A stretch of DNA of 41,719 nt from Limnohabitans sp. Rim8 (GTDB taxonomy: Bacteria > Pseudomonadota > Gammaproteobacteria > Burkholderiales > Burkholderiaceae_C). Numbering within the stretch: position 1 is the stretch's first letter; each line of letters opens with the position of its first letter. The position numbers and the translations under genes are program-made. The notes beneath the pieces were generated by a model that was not told the DNA's origin, ran no database searches, and saw only the letters and a program-made list of their open reading frames with translations. The stretch spans positions 1-41,719 of the forward strand of contig CAMDKK010000034.1 of assembly GCA_945901045.1 (NCBI GenBank), in the 5' to 3' direction. Shown piece by piece: positions 34,487 through 41,303 of this stretch.

Positions 34487-34924
34487 ATGTATCAAAAAAT
34501 CATTTTGGCCTACGATGGATCAATTGAAAGCCAACAAGCGCTGCTCAATTGCAAAGATCTTTCTCAATGGGAGCATGCCAAGGTTCATTTGCTCTCCGTG
34601 GTTCCTTACGAATCCATTGCCATTGTTTATGAATCCTCGTACTACAACGAGCAACAAGAAAAAATCGAAGAAAGTCGCTACCTCAAAACTCTCACCGAAG
34701 GTGTTGAGCAATTGAATATGGCCGGCATTGATGCCAAAGGCAGTTTGCTCAAAGGTGATCCAGTTGATCAACTCGTTGAATACGCGCACAGCGTTAGCGC
34801 AGACCTGATCATGCTGGGCCACAAGCACCGTGACAATTGGCTGGAGCGTTGGTGGAGTGGATCAATCCCTAAGGCCTTGATTGAGCACTCGCCATGCAGT
34901 GTTTTGGTGGTCATCATCAAATAA
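34487..34924 (+). CDS. Universal stress protein (UspA family)
   Basis: The 145-residue single Usp domain starts MYQKIILAYDGSIESQQALLN and ends with HSPCSVLVVIIK. The usual ATP-binding GSRG-x9-GS motif is here LGHKHRDNWLERWWSGSIP, so the first glycines are changed while the GS is kept; nucleotide binding is uncertain. AGGGGAC precedes the ATG at good distance. With the CBS gene it forms a likely stress operon behind a candidate FNR box. Confidence 0.9.
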   Translation: MYQKIILAYDGSIESQQALLNCKDLSQWEHAKVHLLSVVPYESIAIVYESSYYNEQQEKIEESRYLKTLTEGVEQLNMAGIDAKGSLLKGDPVDQLVEYAHSVSADLIMLGHKHRDNWLERWWSGSIPKALIEHSPCSVLVVIIK

Positions 34925-34976
34925 ATTGGATGCAGTAGTTCAAGAACTTTTGGACTAGTGTGTGGGTCGGTGGTGT

Positions 34977-35429
34977 TCATGCTGAAGGTTTGAGAAGGTC
35001 TGGGGGGTTCGCATGAAGCCAATAGCGGGTTTGGCTGAGCAATTGCTGAGCATGCTTGATGCAGGTGCGCACAACCGCCGGTTCAATCAAATCGCCAGAG
35101 TAATCGTTGAGATTTCTTTTTTTTCGCAGCGAATCTAGCACCACCCAAACGGCTTGCTCGACCCCCAAAGTCAGGCACAGCGTCTGAATCATGGTTTGGT
35201 GATGCCCTGGGGATGTAGTGGAAGGCCTTTAACCATGGGCCATCAAACCCAACATGGCACATTGCATGATGACTTTATAGGCGGCAACAAAGCGGGTTTC
35301 ATCGCTCAAGCCAGGCACCGCGCTGTCGGCTAAATTGCGTTCTGCTGCGGCCAGTAAACGCTGGACTTCTTCTGCTTTGGCCGTATGGCGCTGCAGCTGA
35401 TTGATTTTGAGTAAATTCTCAAGACTCAT
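34977..35429 (-). pseudogene. HEPN-domain partner of the MNT gene, broken by an in-frame TAA
   Basis: One reading frame of 150 codons is interrupted at codon 67 by TAA (35231-35229); the frame on both sides is the same. Before the stop is MSLENLLKINQLQRHTAKAEEV ... YKVIMQCAMLGLMAHG, after it comes RPSTTSPGHHQTMIQTLCL ... LDSLRKKRNLNDYSGDLI, a helical HEPN-like protein with the RNxxxY-type motif (RKKRNLNDY). The ATG overlaps the nucleotidyltransferase stop by 4 bp, as in MNT-HEPN toxin-antitoxin pairs. A single base change (e.g. TAC/TAT to TAA) explains it; 13 codons later an ATG (35192) could restart the C-terminal half. Confidence 0.8.
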
Positions 35430-35995
35430 ACTGGCCCCACCAACCAGAGCTTATTGCCCTGCCAGACTTGAGCCACAAAACCGTCTGCTTGCGCCAGTTT
35501 GTGGTCCCACTCTGCGCGTGACAGCAGGATGGGATTGATCTCGCGCCTCAGAAATTTCTGGGCGCCCGACAAAGCCAAAACCACCTCCGCAAAGTCCAAA
35601 TCGCCCACCAACATGACATCCACATCGCTGTGTGCATGCTCCTCACCACGGGCCATGGAGCCGTAAACAAAAGCCATCTCAAGCTTGTCAGCCAGAGGCA
35701 CCAGTGCCTGACGCAGCACATCCACCAAGCCCGCCGTTTTGCGCAGCAAGCCAGCCAGCTCTTCAAAAATGGGGCATTTCAAATTAGCCCTGTAGAAAAC
35801 CTGCCGGCCAGTCTCTTGGCGCAATAGCAATCCCATGTCCGCCAAGTTGCGTAGCTCTCGGTGTAGCGAGCCCGGCGATACGTTGGTCAGCCTAGCCAGC
35901 TCACGCACATGCAGGGCCGCCTCGGGCCTTAGCAGCAAAGCGCTGAGCACCGCCGAGCGAGACTGCCCCAAAAGAAAATGTGCCAAACTGGTCAT
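35426..35995 (-). CDS. Winged-helix/MNT nucleotidyltransferase fusion (antitoxin-like)
   Basis: The 189-residue protein has an N-terminal winged helix-turn-helix (about 10-75: LHVRELARLTNVSPGSLHRELRNLADMGLLLRQETGRQVFYRAN) and a minimal nucleotidyltransferase domain (about 100-180) with the catalytic GSMARGEEHAHSDVDVMLVG (GS-x9-DxD). MNT proteins of MNT-HEPN systems silence the HEPN RNase by AMPylation. The fused DNA-binding domain suggests autoregulation, and repeated GAAGC half-sites lie directly upstream of its start. Its HEPN partner overlaps by 4 bp and is broken. Confidence 0.88.
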   Translation of the reverse strand: MTSLAHFLLGQSRSAVLSALLLRPEAALHVRELARLTNVSPGSLHRELRNLADMGLLLRQETGRQVFYRANLKCPIFEELAGLLRKTAGLVDVLRQALVPLADKLEMAFVYGSMARGEEHAHSDVDVMLVGDLDFAEVVLALSGAQKFLRREINPILLSRAEWDHKLAQADGFVAQVWQGNKLWLVGPV

Positions 35996-36023
35996 GAAGC
36001 AATTTTAGCTTCAATTGAAGCAA
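35995..36023. promoter_or_regulatory. Candidate operator of the wHTH-MNT gene
   Basis: The octamer TGAAGCAA occurs at 35995-36002 and 36016-36023, exactly 21 bp (two helix turns) apart. The second copy is part of the perfect 14-bp palindrome GCTTCAATTGAAGC (36008-36021). The cluster abuts the start codon at 35995, which suits self-repression by the wHTH domain. Confidence 0.6.
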
Positions 36024-36062
36024 AATAAAGAACACTCATTGAAGACACCTTTGAACGTGGCC

Positions 36063-36096
36063 GATGTATTCACTATTCGCGAATAGCGAATACATC
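36063..36096. repeat. 34-bp near-perfect palindrome at the end of the PIN gene
   Basis: Positions 36063-36096 form an inverted repeat with no spacer and one mismatched pair (36072/36087). The core is CTATTCGCGAATAG, flanked by GTATTC/GAATAC arms. It covers the last codons and stop of the PIN gene. There is no T tract, so it is not a typical terminator. A related site lies at 36940-36959 on the other side of the PIN/AbrB pair. Confidence 0.8.
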
Positions 36097-36522
36097 CATC
36101 TTGCAAAACGCATCCGAGGTCAAGATGGGGCACAAACTGGCCCGCTCAAACTCAGCCGCAATGGCCAGCAAATCGCGGTCGCCAGATACCAACACCTGCG
36201 CTTTGCCTGCCACCACCAGGTGCATGAGCGGCAAATCCAATACATCGCGGCAGTCGGGCACCGTGGGTAGCGGCTGCGCAATCCGCACGGTTTCGGCATA
36301 CGGCAAGTAGTCGGCCAGCAACTCGTCCTGTTCAGCTTGCGACAAACGGAACTTGGGATAGGCCAAAACGCGCACCAACTCTTGCACCGCGACTGCACTT
36401 GCAAGGGGCAAAAGCAAGCCGCGCTGCCAGGCCAAGCGCACCTGTCCGGCTGCGCCGCCGCGAAACACCAGCGCAGACAAGATCACATTGGTGTCCAGTA
36501 CCACGCGAACAGCGGCGCTCAT
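36073..36522 (-). CDS. PIN-domain toxin (VapC-like RNase)
   Basis: The 149-residue protein is a PIN-domain nuclease of the PF13470 type, with the first acidic residue in VVLDTNVILSALV, a central Glu (VAVQELVRVLAYPKF), and the later acidic pair in VPDCRDVLDLPLMHLVV and SGDRDLLAI. Such proteins are metal-dependent RNases acting as toxins. Its ATG overlaps the upstream AbrB gene by 4 bp. The gene ends inside the 34-bp palindrome. Confidence 0.92.
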   Translation of the reverse strand: MSAAVRVVLDTNVILSALVFRGGAAGQVRLAWQRGLLLPLASAVAVQELVRVLAYPKFRLSQAEQDELLADYLPYAETVRIAQPLPTVPDCRDVLDLPLMHLVVAGKAQVLVSGDRDLLAIAAEFERASLCPILTSDAFCKMDVFAIRE

Positions 36523-36851
36523 GCCTTGTGCTTGGCCTTTTTGGCAGCCGCCTTCTTGGGCTTGACAGGCATCACGTCATAAGCGGCAGCAGGCTCATTG
36601 ACCATGGCGGATGATGATTCAGAATTTGGCGCAGGCGTTCTGGCCCATGCCACAGCCGCAGCCATATCGTCTTGGGTGAGGTCCAGCTCAGCCAGTTTGG
36701 CGCGAACCGCATCACCACGCTGAATGCGCACGGGCGTCAGGATGAGCTGCCCACCACGGGCCTCCACATCAAAGTATTCAGTCGCCCCCACGGCCTGGGT
36801 CAGGCTCTTGGGCAGGGTGAGCTGGTTTTTAGCGGTGATTTTGGCAAGCAT
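36519..36851 (-). CDS. AbrB/SpoVT-type antitoxin with basic C-terminal tail
   Basis: The 110-residue protein has the swapped-hairpin AbrB fold (MLAKITAKNQLTLPKSLTQAVGATEYFDVEARGGQLILTPV split over residues 1-41), a helical middle and a C-terminus ending in a Lys/Ala tail (KPKKAAAKKAKHKA). ATG 36851 matches the usual family start; a TTG 12 bp upstream is possible. It pairs with the PIN toxin by a 4-bp overlap and probably represses its own promoter through the inverted repeat at 36863-36883. Confidence 0.9.
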   Translation of the reverse strand: MLAKITAKNQLTLPKSLTQAVGATEYFDVEARGGQLILTPVRIQRGDAVRAKLAELDLTQDDMAAAVAWARTPAPNSESSSAMVNEPAAAYDVMPVKPKKAAAKKAKHKA

Positions 36852-36862
36852 GCTTTCATCCA

Positions 36863-36883
36863 AAAGTAAGGAATCATTACTTT
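36863..36883. promoter_or_regulatory. AbrB-module operator: AAAGTAA-N7-TTACTTT
   Basis: A perfect 7-bp inverted repeat with 7-bp spacer lies 12-32 bp upstream of the antitoxin start codon and overlaps the likely -10 (GATAAA/TAAAGT on the minus strand). This is the expected place for an autoregulatory operator of a toxin-antitoxin pair. Confidence 0.6.
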
Positions 36884-36939
36884 ATCGCAAATCGAGAGAT
36901 GACCCAACTGAAATTTGTCGGTACGACGGGGGCAATTGA

Positions 36940-36959
36940 TATTCGCGAAAAGTGAATTC
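36940..36959. repeat. Second copy of the TATTCGCGAA site, upstream of the AbrB/PIN pair
   Basis: TATTCGCGAAAAGTGAATTC matches the minus-strand reading of the palindrome at 36067-36086 (TATTCGCGAATAGTGAATAC) in 18 of 20 positions. The two copies bracket the AbrB/PIN pair (about 870 bp apart) as inverted repeats. Confidence 0.65.
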
Positions 36960-37076
36960 AGTCAGCTGGCCTTCACCGCAAATGGGGCAATTCGGCTGGT
37001 CTTTGTACCTGCTCGTTCTCCTGCAACGCCTTGAGTGACCGGCCCTGCTCGTCCTTTCACTCCAAGCGCAACCGAA

Positions 37077-38081
37077 TCAGTCAAAGACCTCGGTATCCAC
37101 TTCGCTGATGGCCTGCGCGTTGTAGCGGTTGCCGCTGACTGTGCGCTCGTTGATCAGGTCTTCCAGCGCGGCCAGGGTCTCGGGGCTCAGGCTGATGTGG
37201 TCCGCCGCCACGTCGTCTAGCAAATGGGCCACGCTGGTGGTGCCCGGGATCGGAATGATGTGCGGCGCTTTGTGCAGCAACCAAGCCAGGGCCAGTTGCG
37301 CCGGTGTGCAACCGGCCTGATCGGCCAGCGCTTTGTAGGGTGCCAACAATTTTTGATTGGCCTCGTTGGTCGCCTGTGCAAAACGCGGCATGGCACGGCG
37401 AATGTCTTTGGCGTCCAGCGCGGACACATCAATGGGCGCGCCACACAAAAAGCCACGCCCGACTGGGCTGAAGGCGACGAAGGCGGCGCCAATGTCTTTA
37501 CAGGCTTCGAGAACGGCGATTTCAGGGTTGCGGGTCCACAGGGAGTATTCGGTTTGCACGGCGGCAATCGGGTGAACCGCGTGGGCTTTGCGGATGGTAG
37601 TGGCCGAGACTTCCGACAGGCCTATCGACTGGATCTTGCCTTGGCGCACCAGGTCGCTCAGAGCGCCTACGCTGTCCTCAATGGGGACTTTTTTATCCCA
37701 ACGGTGCAGGTAGTACAAATCGATCACGTCGGTTTGCAAGCGGCGCAGTGCGTCTTCGCAGGTCTGTTTGATTGTCTCGGGGCGGCCATCGATCACGCGC
37801 ATTGGTTTGCCATCCGCTTGGGTCACCCCTTGCATGCCGCATTTGCTGGCCAAGGTGAACTTGCGACGGTGCTGTTTGAGCACACGGCCCAGCAGGGTTT
37901 CGTTGGCTCCAAAGCCGTAAAGCGCGGCCGTGTCGAACAAGGTCACGCCGGCGTCAAGCGCGGTCAACAGCACTTTTTCAGCCTGCTCAGGGGAGACCGG
38001 TGGGCCATAAGCGTGGCTCAAGTTCATGCAGCCAAGGCCAATGGCTGAGACGGTGAAGGGGCCGAGTTGTCTTTGTTTCAT
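37077..38081 (-). CDS. Aldo/keto reductase
   Basis: The 334-residue NADPH-dependent oxidoreductase has the AKR barrel with the catalytic tetrad Asp (FDTAALYG), Tyr (ALYG), Lys (ASKCG) and His (YYLHRWD), plus the cofactor segment IPIPGTTSVAHLLDDV. It is of the YghZ/IolS-like group by length and motifs. It lies 33 bp downstream of the dehydratase-like gene and may be the last gene of the quinate/shikimate cluster, but its substrate is unknown. Confidence 0.92.
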   Translation of the reverse strand: MKQRQLGPFTVSAIGLGCMNLSHAYGPPVSPEQAEKVLLTALDAGVTLFDTAALYGFGANETLLGRVLKQHRRKFTLASKCGMQGVTQADGKPMRVIDGRPETIKQTCEDALRRLQTDVIDLYYLHRWDKKVPIEDSVGALSDLVRQGKIQSIGLSEVSATTIRKAHAVHPIAAVQTEYSLWTRNPEIAVLEACKDIGAAFVAFSPVGRGFLCGAPIDVSALDAKDIRRAMPRFAQATNEANQKLLAPYKALADQAGCTPAQLALAWLLHKAPHIIPIPGTTSVAHLLDDVAADHISLSPETLAALEDLINERTVSGNRYNAQAISEVDTEVFD

Positions 38082-38114
38082 GGCGCTATTTTGCGCGAAA
38101 ACTGAGCTGGAGTC

Positions 38115-39002
38115 TCAACTTGCTTTGCGCGTCCAGTCCGGCAAGGGCGCTGCGCGGTGCAACACATCGTCTTGCAGCCACAGGGCACTGCGCCTTGCGC
38201 GCGCGGCCACGGTCGCCAGCGGCAGTTGCTGGTAGTCGTCGTTGAAGACCTCAAAGCTGTAGTCGCCCCGGTAGCCGATGCGTTCCAGGCGCAACACCAG
38301 ATCGGCCAGTTGCGCGCTGTGCACGCCCTCGCCTGGGAATACGCGGAAGGTTCTGGCCGTGGTCATGCGGTCTTCAAAGGTGGGGGTTTCGTTCCACATG
38401 AAATCGGACAACTGCGTCAGAAAAATTTTCTTTGGATCCAACTCGTCAATTGAATCCAAGGGTGTTTTGCTTGCGAAGATGTGGAATGAATCCAAGCCAA
38501 TACCCAAATTGGGACAATCGGCAAGACACACCACGTCCCACGCCGTTGTGAATTCATTGATATTTCGGCCCCAAGACAAGCCCTCGTAGGCGATTTTGAT
38601 GCCCAGGGGTATCGCCAGCATGGCCAATTTTTTCAAATCACGGGCCAAAGCGTTGATGTCGTCAGTGGCATGGCGCGAAGTGGAGGAACACACCAACAGC
38701 ACTTTGCTGCCGGTGGCTGCACACATCTCCAGCATGGACTTGGCCATGTCCATTTTGTAGTCATGCAAATGGCCTGAAAGGCCTTCAAAATCGCGCAGCA
38801 CCTGAAACCCCGTGGGCCGAAGGCCACTGGCTTTAACGGCCGCCACCGCGCCTGCAACGCCAGCAGGATGGCTGACCAGGTCACGCGCCATCAGCATGAC
38901 TTGTGAAAAACCGGCACCTTTCATGGCTTCCAACTTGGCCTCTAGGGAGCCGGCCATGGTGATGGTGTCCATGCCGAAACCCGCAATCAATTGAGCGTTC
39001 AT
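38115..39002 (-). CDS. 3-Dehydroshikimate dehydratase-like TIM-barrel protein (QuiC N-half type)
   Basis: The 295-residue protein is an AP-endonuclease-2-type TIM barrel (sugar phosphate isomerase/epimerase family). Metal ligands in the order of AsbF/QuiC dehydratases are visible: Glu in KIAYEGLSWGR, Asp and His in GIGLDSFHIFA, Gln in LTQLSDFMWN and Glu in DYSFEVFND, plus the FPGEGVHSAQL segment. Such enzymes turn 3-dehydroshikimate into protocatechuate. ATG 39002 is preferred over an overlapping TTG at 39017. It lies 11 bp downstream of the VOC gene, with aroE-like and aroQ genes upstream, which supports the role. Confidence 0.83.
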   Translation of the reverse strand: MNAQLIAGFGMDTITMAGSLEAKLEAMKGAGFSQVMLMARDLVSHPAGVAGAVAAVKASGLRPTGFQVLRDFEGLSGHLHDYKMDMAKSMLEMCAATGSKVLLVCSSTSRHATDDINALARDLKKLAMLAIPLGIKIAYEGLSWGRNINEFTTAWDVVCLADCPNLGIGLDSFHIFASKTPLDSIDELDPKKIFLTQLSDFMWNETPTFEDRMTTARTFRVFPGEGVHSAQLADLVLRLERIGYRGDYSFEVFNDDYQQLPLATVAARARRSALWLQDDVLHRAAPLPDWTRKAS

Positions 39003-39013
39003 GCGCAGCGCTT

Positions 39014-39913
39014 TCAAGCTTGCGCCGTGGGTGCTGCTTTGTGCACCAGCTCAAACGACACCGAACCCAAGGCGGTTCGTGTCAGCGCACCTCGGTCTTC
39101 GGGGTGCAAGGCGGCAGATTCTACAAATTCAACGCCTCGGGCTTTCAACTCGGTCACAGACCAGGACACATTGGGTACGCCCAAACCCACACGTTGAAGG
39201 CATTCAGTGGATTCATCGGCTTCGTCCATCCAAGGATCAGGCTCAATGAGTTGCCATAAAAATTGACCGCAAGGACTTTTCATCAACTTGCCTTTGGGCA
39301 AAATTCCAAAACGCTTTTCGTCAGGTATGAACGTGAAGTCAAACATGTTTTCATAGTAGGCCAACCAGTCCGCACTGCGACTCGCGCCGATGTACTGCAC
39401 GACACCAAAGAAGCTCATCTCAGTCAAGGCGGGCGGGTGCTGATCGACAGTAGGAATAGGTTTGAAATCGATGTCGTAGATAGAAAACTCTTGCCAACGG
39501 TCCACAAAGTAAAAACGGCTGCCACCCGGGCCATGGATGGCCGGAATGTGCAGCTCCATGGCTTGGGCATGGCTGTCCACCGTCCAGGCACCCAAATCGA
39601 TACAGCGGGTGTGGGCCTTGAGGGCATCACGAACCCGAAAGGCCACCGCCGACATGACCGGTTGCCCGTCCACGGTGGCACTCACGCGGGCATCGTCAGG
39701 GTTGGCATTCACCACCAAGTTCATCGCGCCTTGGCGGTACAGCGTGACCTCACGTGAGCGGTGCCGCGCAACGGGCCTGAAACCCATGGACTCCAACACC
39801 TGGCACAGCGCCTGGGGGCGGCTGGTGGCGTACTCGATGAACTCAATACCATCAATGCCTAAACGGTTGGGCATTTCGGGAACGGCTTCGCGATGCGCAG
39901 CTTGCAGGGTCAT
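39014..39913 (-). CDS. HPPD-like two-VOC-domain protein (QuiC C-half type)
   Basis: The 299-residue protein has two vicinal-oxygen-chelate modules like 4-hydroxyphenylpyruvate dioxygenase (GIDGIEFIEYATSRPQALCQVLESMGF; ALTEMSFFGVVQYIG). In true HPPDs the metal is held by two His and one Glu. Here the first His position reads VVQYIG, the second QRVGLG, and only the Glu of SFELVHK is kept, so dioxygenase activity is doubtful. In pseudomonad QuiC1 such a domain is fused behind the 3-dehydroshikimate dehydratase barrel. AGGA 8 bp upstream supports ATG 39913. Confidence 0.82.
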   Translation of the reverse strand: MTLQAAHREAVPEMPNRLGIDGIEFIEYATSRPQALCQVLESMGFRPVARHRSREVTLYRQGAMNLVVNANPDDARVSATVDGQPVMSAVAFRVRDALKAHTRCIDLGAWTVDSHAQAMELHIPAIHGPGGSRFYFVDRWQEFSIYDIDFKPIPTVDQHPPALTEMSFFGVVQYIGASRSADWLAYYENMFDFTFIPDEKRFGILPKGKLMKSPCGQFLWQLIEPDPWMDEADESTECLQRVGLGVPNVSWSVTELKARGVEFVESAALHPEDRGALTRTALGSVSFELVHKAAPTAQA

Positions 39914-39945
39914 GGAAAAAATCCTGTTGAAAAGGAGGCTGTCGG

Positions 39946-40779
39946 TCAATAACTCAAATGGGCAAGGCTGCGAAGTCGGTCGGGCGTGGTGGTGGGCAAT
40001 CCGAAATACGCCAGATACGCGGGGATTTGCTCAAACAGCATGTCTGAGCCCACCTGCACGCGGCAACCACGGCTGCGCGCGGCTTGCAAAAAGGCGGTCA
40101 TCTCGGTCTTCATCACCACCTCGCCAACAAAAGCGTCAGGTGAAATGCGGCCGATGTCCATGGGCAAAGGGTCGCCCTCGTTCATGCCCATGGGCGTGGC
40201 ATTGACCACCAGACCATGCTCAGCCGGGTCGTTGGAGCCGGTGCTCACCTCGATCTGCGGGTAATGGGTCTTTAAACGCAGGGCCAGGGCATCGCAGCTT
40301 GCGGTGTTCACATCAAACAAGCTGATAGAGGCTATGCCTGCACCCGCCAACGAGGCGGCGATGGCGCAGCCCACGCCGCCCGTGCCCACCACCAGCACGC
40401 GCTGACCCGTCAAGTCAAGGCCTTTGCCTTGCACTCCGCGCACAAAACCCGCGCCATCAAACATGTCGCCCACCAAGCGGCCATCGGCCAGGCGCTTGAC
40501 CGCGTTGCACGCGCCAGCCACACGCACGGTGGCGGTCACTTCGTCGAGCAAGGCCACGGTGGCGACCTTGTGCGGCATGGTGATCAAGGCACCACAGATG
40601 TTGGTCAGGTTGAAAACTGATTTCAAAAAATCCGGATAGTGCACCGACTGGCAGCCCATGGGCACCACCACCGCATTGATGCCCGCATGTTCGAAATACG
40701 GGTTGTAAATCGTCGGTGCCTTGAAGCTGTGTGTAGGAAAACCGATATGCGCAATGAGCTGGGTGTTGCCGTTGATCAT
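39946..40779 (-). CDS. Shikimate/quinate dehydrogenase-like protein (AroE family)
   Basis: The 277-residue protein is an NAD(P)-dependent shikimate dehydrogenase homologue. It has the substrate domain with the catalytic Lys in ITMPHKVATVALLDEV, the Rossmann loop VLVVGTGGVGCAIAASLAGAG and VVNATPMGMNEGDPLP. Its place between type II dehydroquinase and dehydroshikimate-dehydratase-like genes, rather than with biosynthetic aro genes, suggests a catabolic role: oxidising quinate or shikimate. An acidic residue after the glycine loop (LFDVNTASCD) hints at NAD preference. ATG 40779 is chosen over the upstream frame, which overlaps aroQ. Confidence 0.9.
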   Translation of the reverse strand: MINGNTQLIAHIGFPTHSFKAPTIYNPYFEHAGINAVVVPMGCQSVHYPDFLKSVFNLTNICGALITMPHKVATVALLDEVTATVRVAGACNAVKRLADGRLVGDMFDGAGFVRGVQGKGLDLTGQRVLVVGTGGVGCAIAASLAGAGIASISLFDVNTASCDALALRLKTHYPQIEVSTGSNDPAEHGLVVNATPMGMNEGDPLPMDIGRISPDAFVGEVVMKTEMTAFLQAARSRGCRVQVGSDMLFEQIPAYLAYFGLPTTTPDRLRSLAHLSY

Positions 40780-40796
40780 TCTGGCCTGTGAAGGAA

Positions 40797-41237
40797 TCAA
40801 GCCGCTTTGGCGGCGGACACACCCGCGCGCAATGCGAGCACATAGCTTTCGGCGCCAAAGCCGCAAATCTGGCCTTGGACGATTTCGGCAAAGACAGACT
40901 TGTGGCGGAATTCTTCGCGCGCATGGATGTTGGACATGTGCACCTCCACAATCGGGCAGGTCAGCACCGCCAGCGCATCACGGATGGCATAGCTGTAATG
41001 GGTCCATGCACCCGCGTTGATCAACACCGCGTCGACCTTGTCGAAATACGCTTGGTGAATGCGCTCGCACATCGCACCTTCGTGGTTGGTCTGATAGCAG
41101 TCCACCGCAGCACCCAACTCTTTGCCCGCCGCTTGCAAGTTGGCATTGATCTCATCCAGGGTGATGGTGCCGTATTGCTTGGCGTCGCGTTTGCCAAACA
41201 TATTGTGGTTCACGCCGTGCAGCATCAAAACTTTCAT
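40797..41237 (-). CDS. aroQ: Type II 3-dehydroquinate dehydratase
   Basis: The 146-residue protein matches type II dehydroquinases, which interconvert 3-dehydroquinate and 3-dehydroshikimate. Motifs: LMLHGVNHNMFGKRD (active-site loop region), YQTNHEGAMCERI, INAGAWTHYSYAIRDAL (usual form INPGA, here INAGA) and EVHMSNIHAREEFRHKSV. In this cluster it would serve quinate breakdown (QuiB-type role) rather than aromatic amino acid synthesis. It precedes the aroE-like gene by 17 bp. Confidence 0.93.
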   Translation of the reverse strand: MKVLMLHGVNHNMFGKRDAKQYGTITLDEINANLQAAGKELGAAVDCYQTNHEGAMCERIHQAYFDKVDAVLINAGAWTHYSYAIRDALAVLTCPIVEVHMSNIHAREEFRHKSVFAEIVQGQICGFGAESYVLALRAGVSAAKAA

Positions 41238-41303
41238 GACTCATCCTTTAGAAAAAAAATCAGGCTCCGCCACACATGCGCGGCGAAGCTTCACGACGGG
41301 AAA

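Noticed and set aside
34977-35192. Independent 71-residue gene
   Set aside because: It is in the same frame as the upstream 66-residue frame with only a TAA and 13 codons between; one broken HEPN gene explains both better.
37224-38048. 274-codon open frame on the plus strand
   Set aside because: Antisense to the aldo/keto reductase; no recognisable motif.
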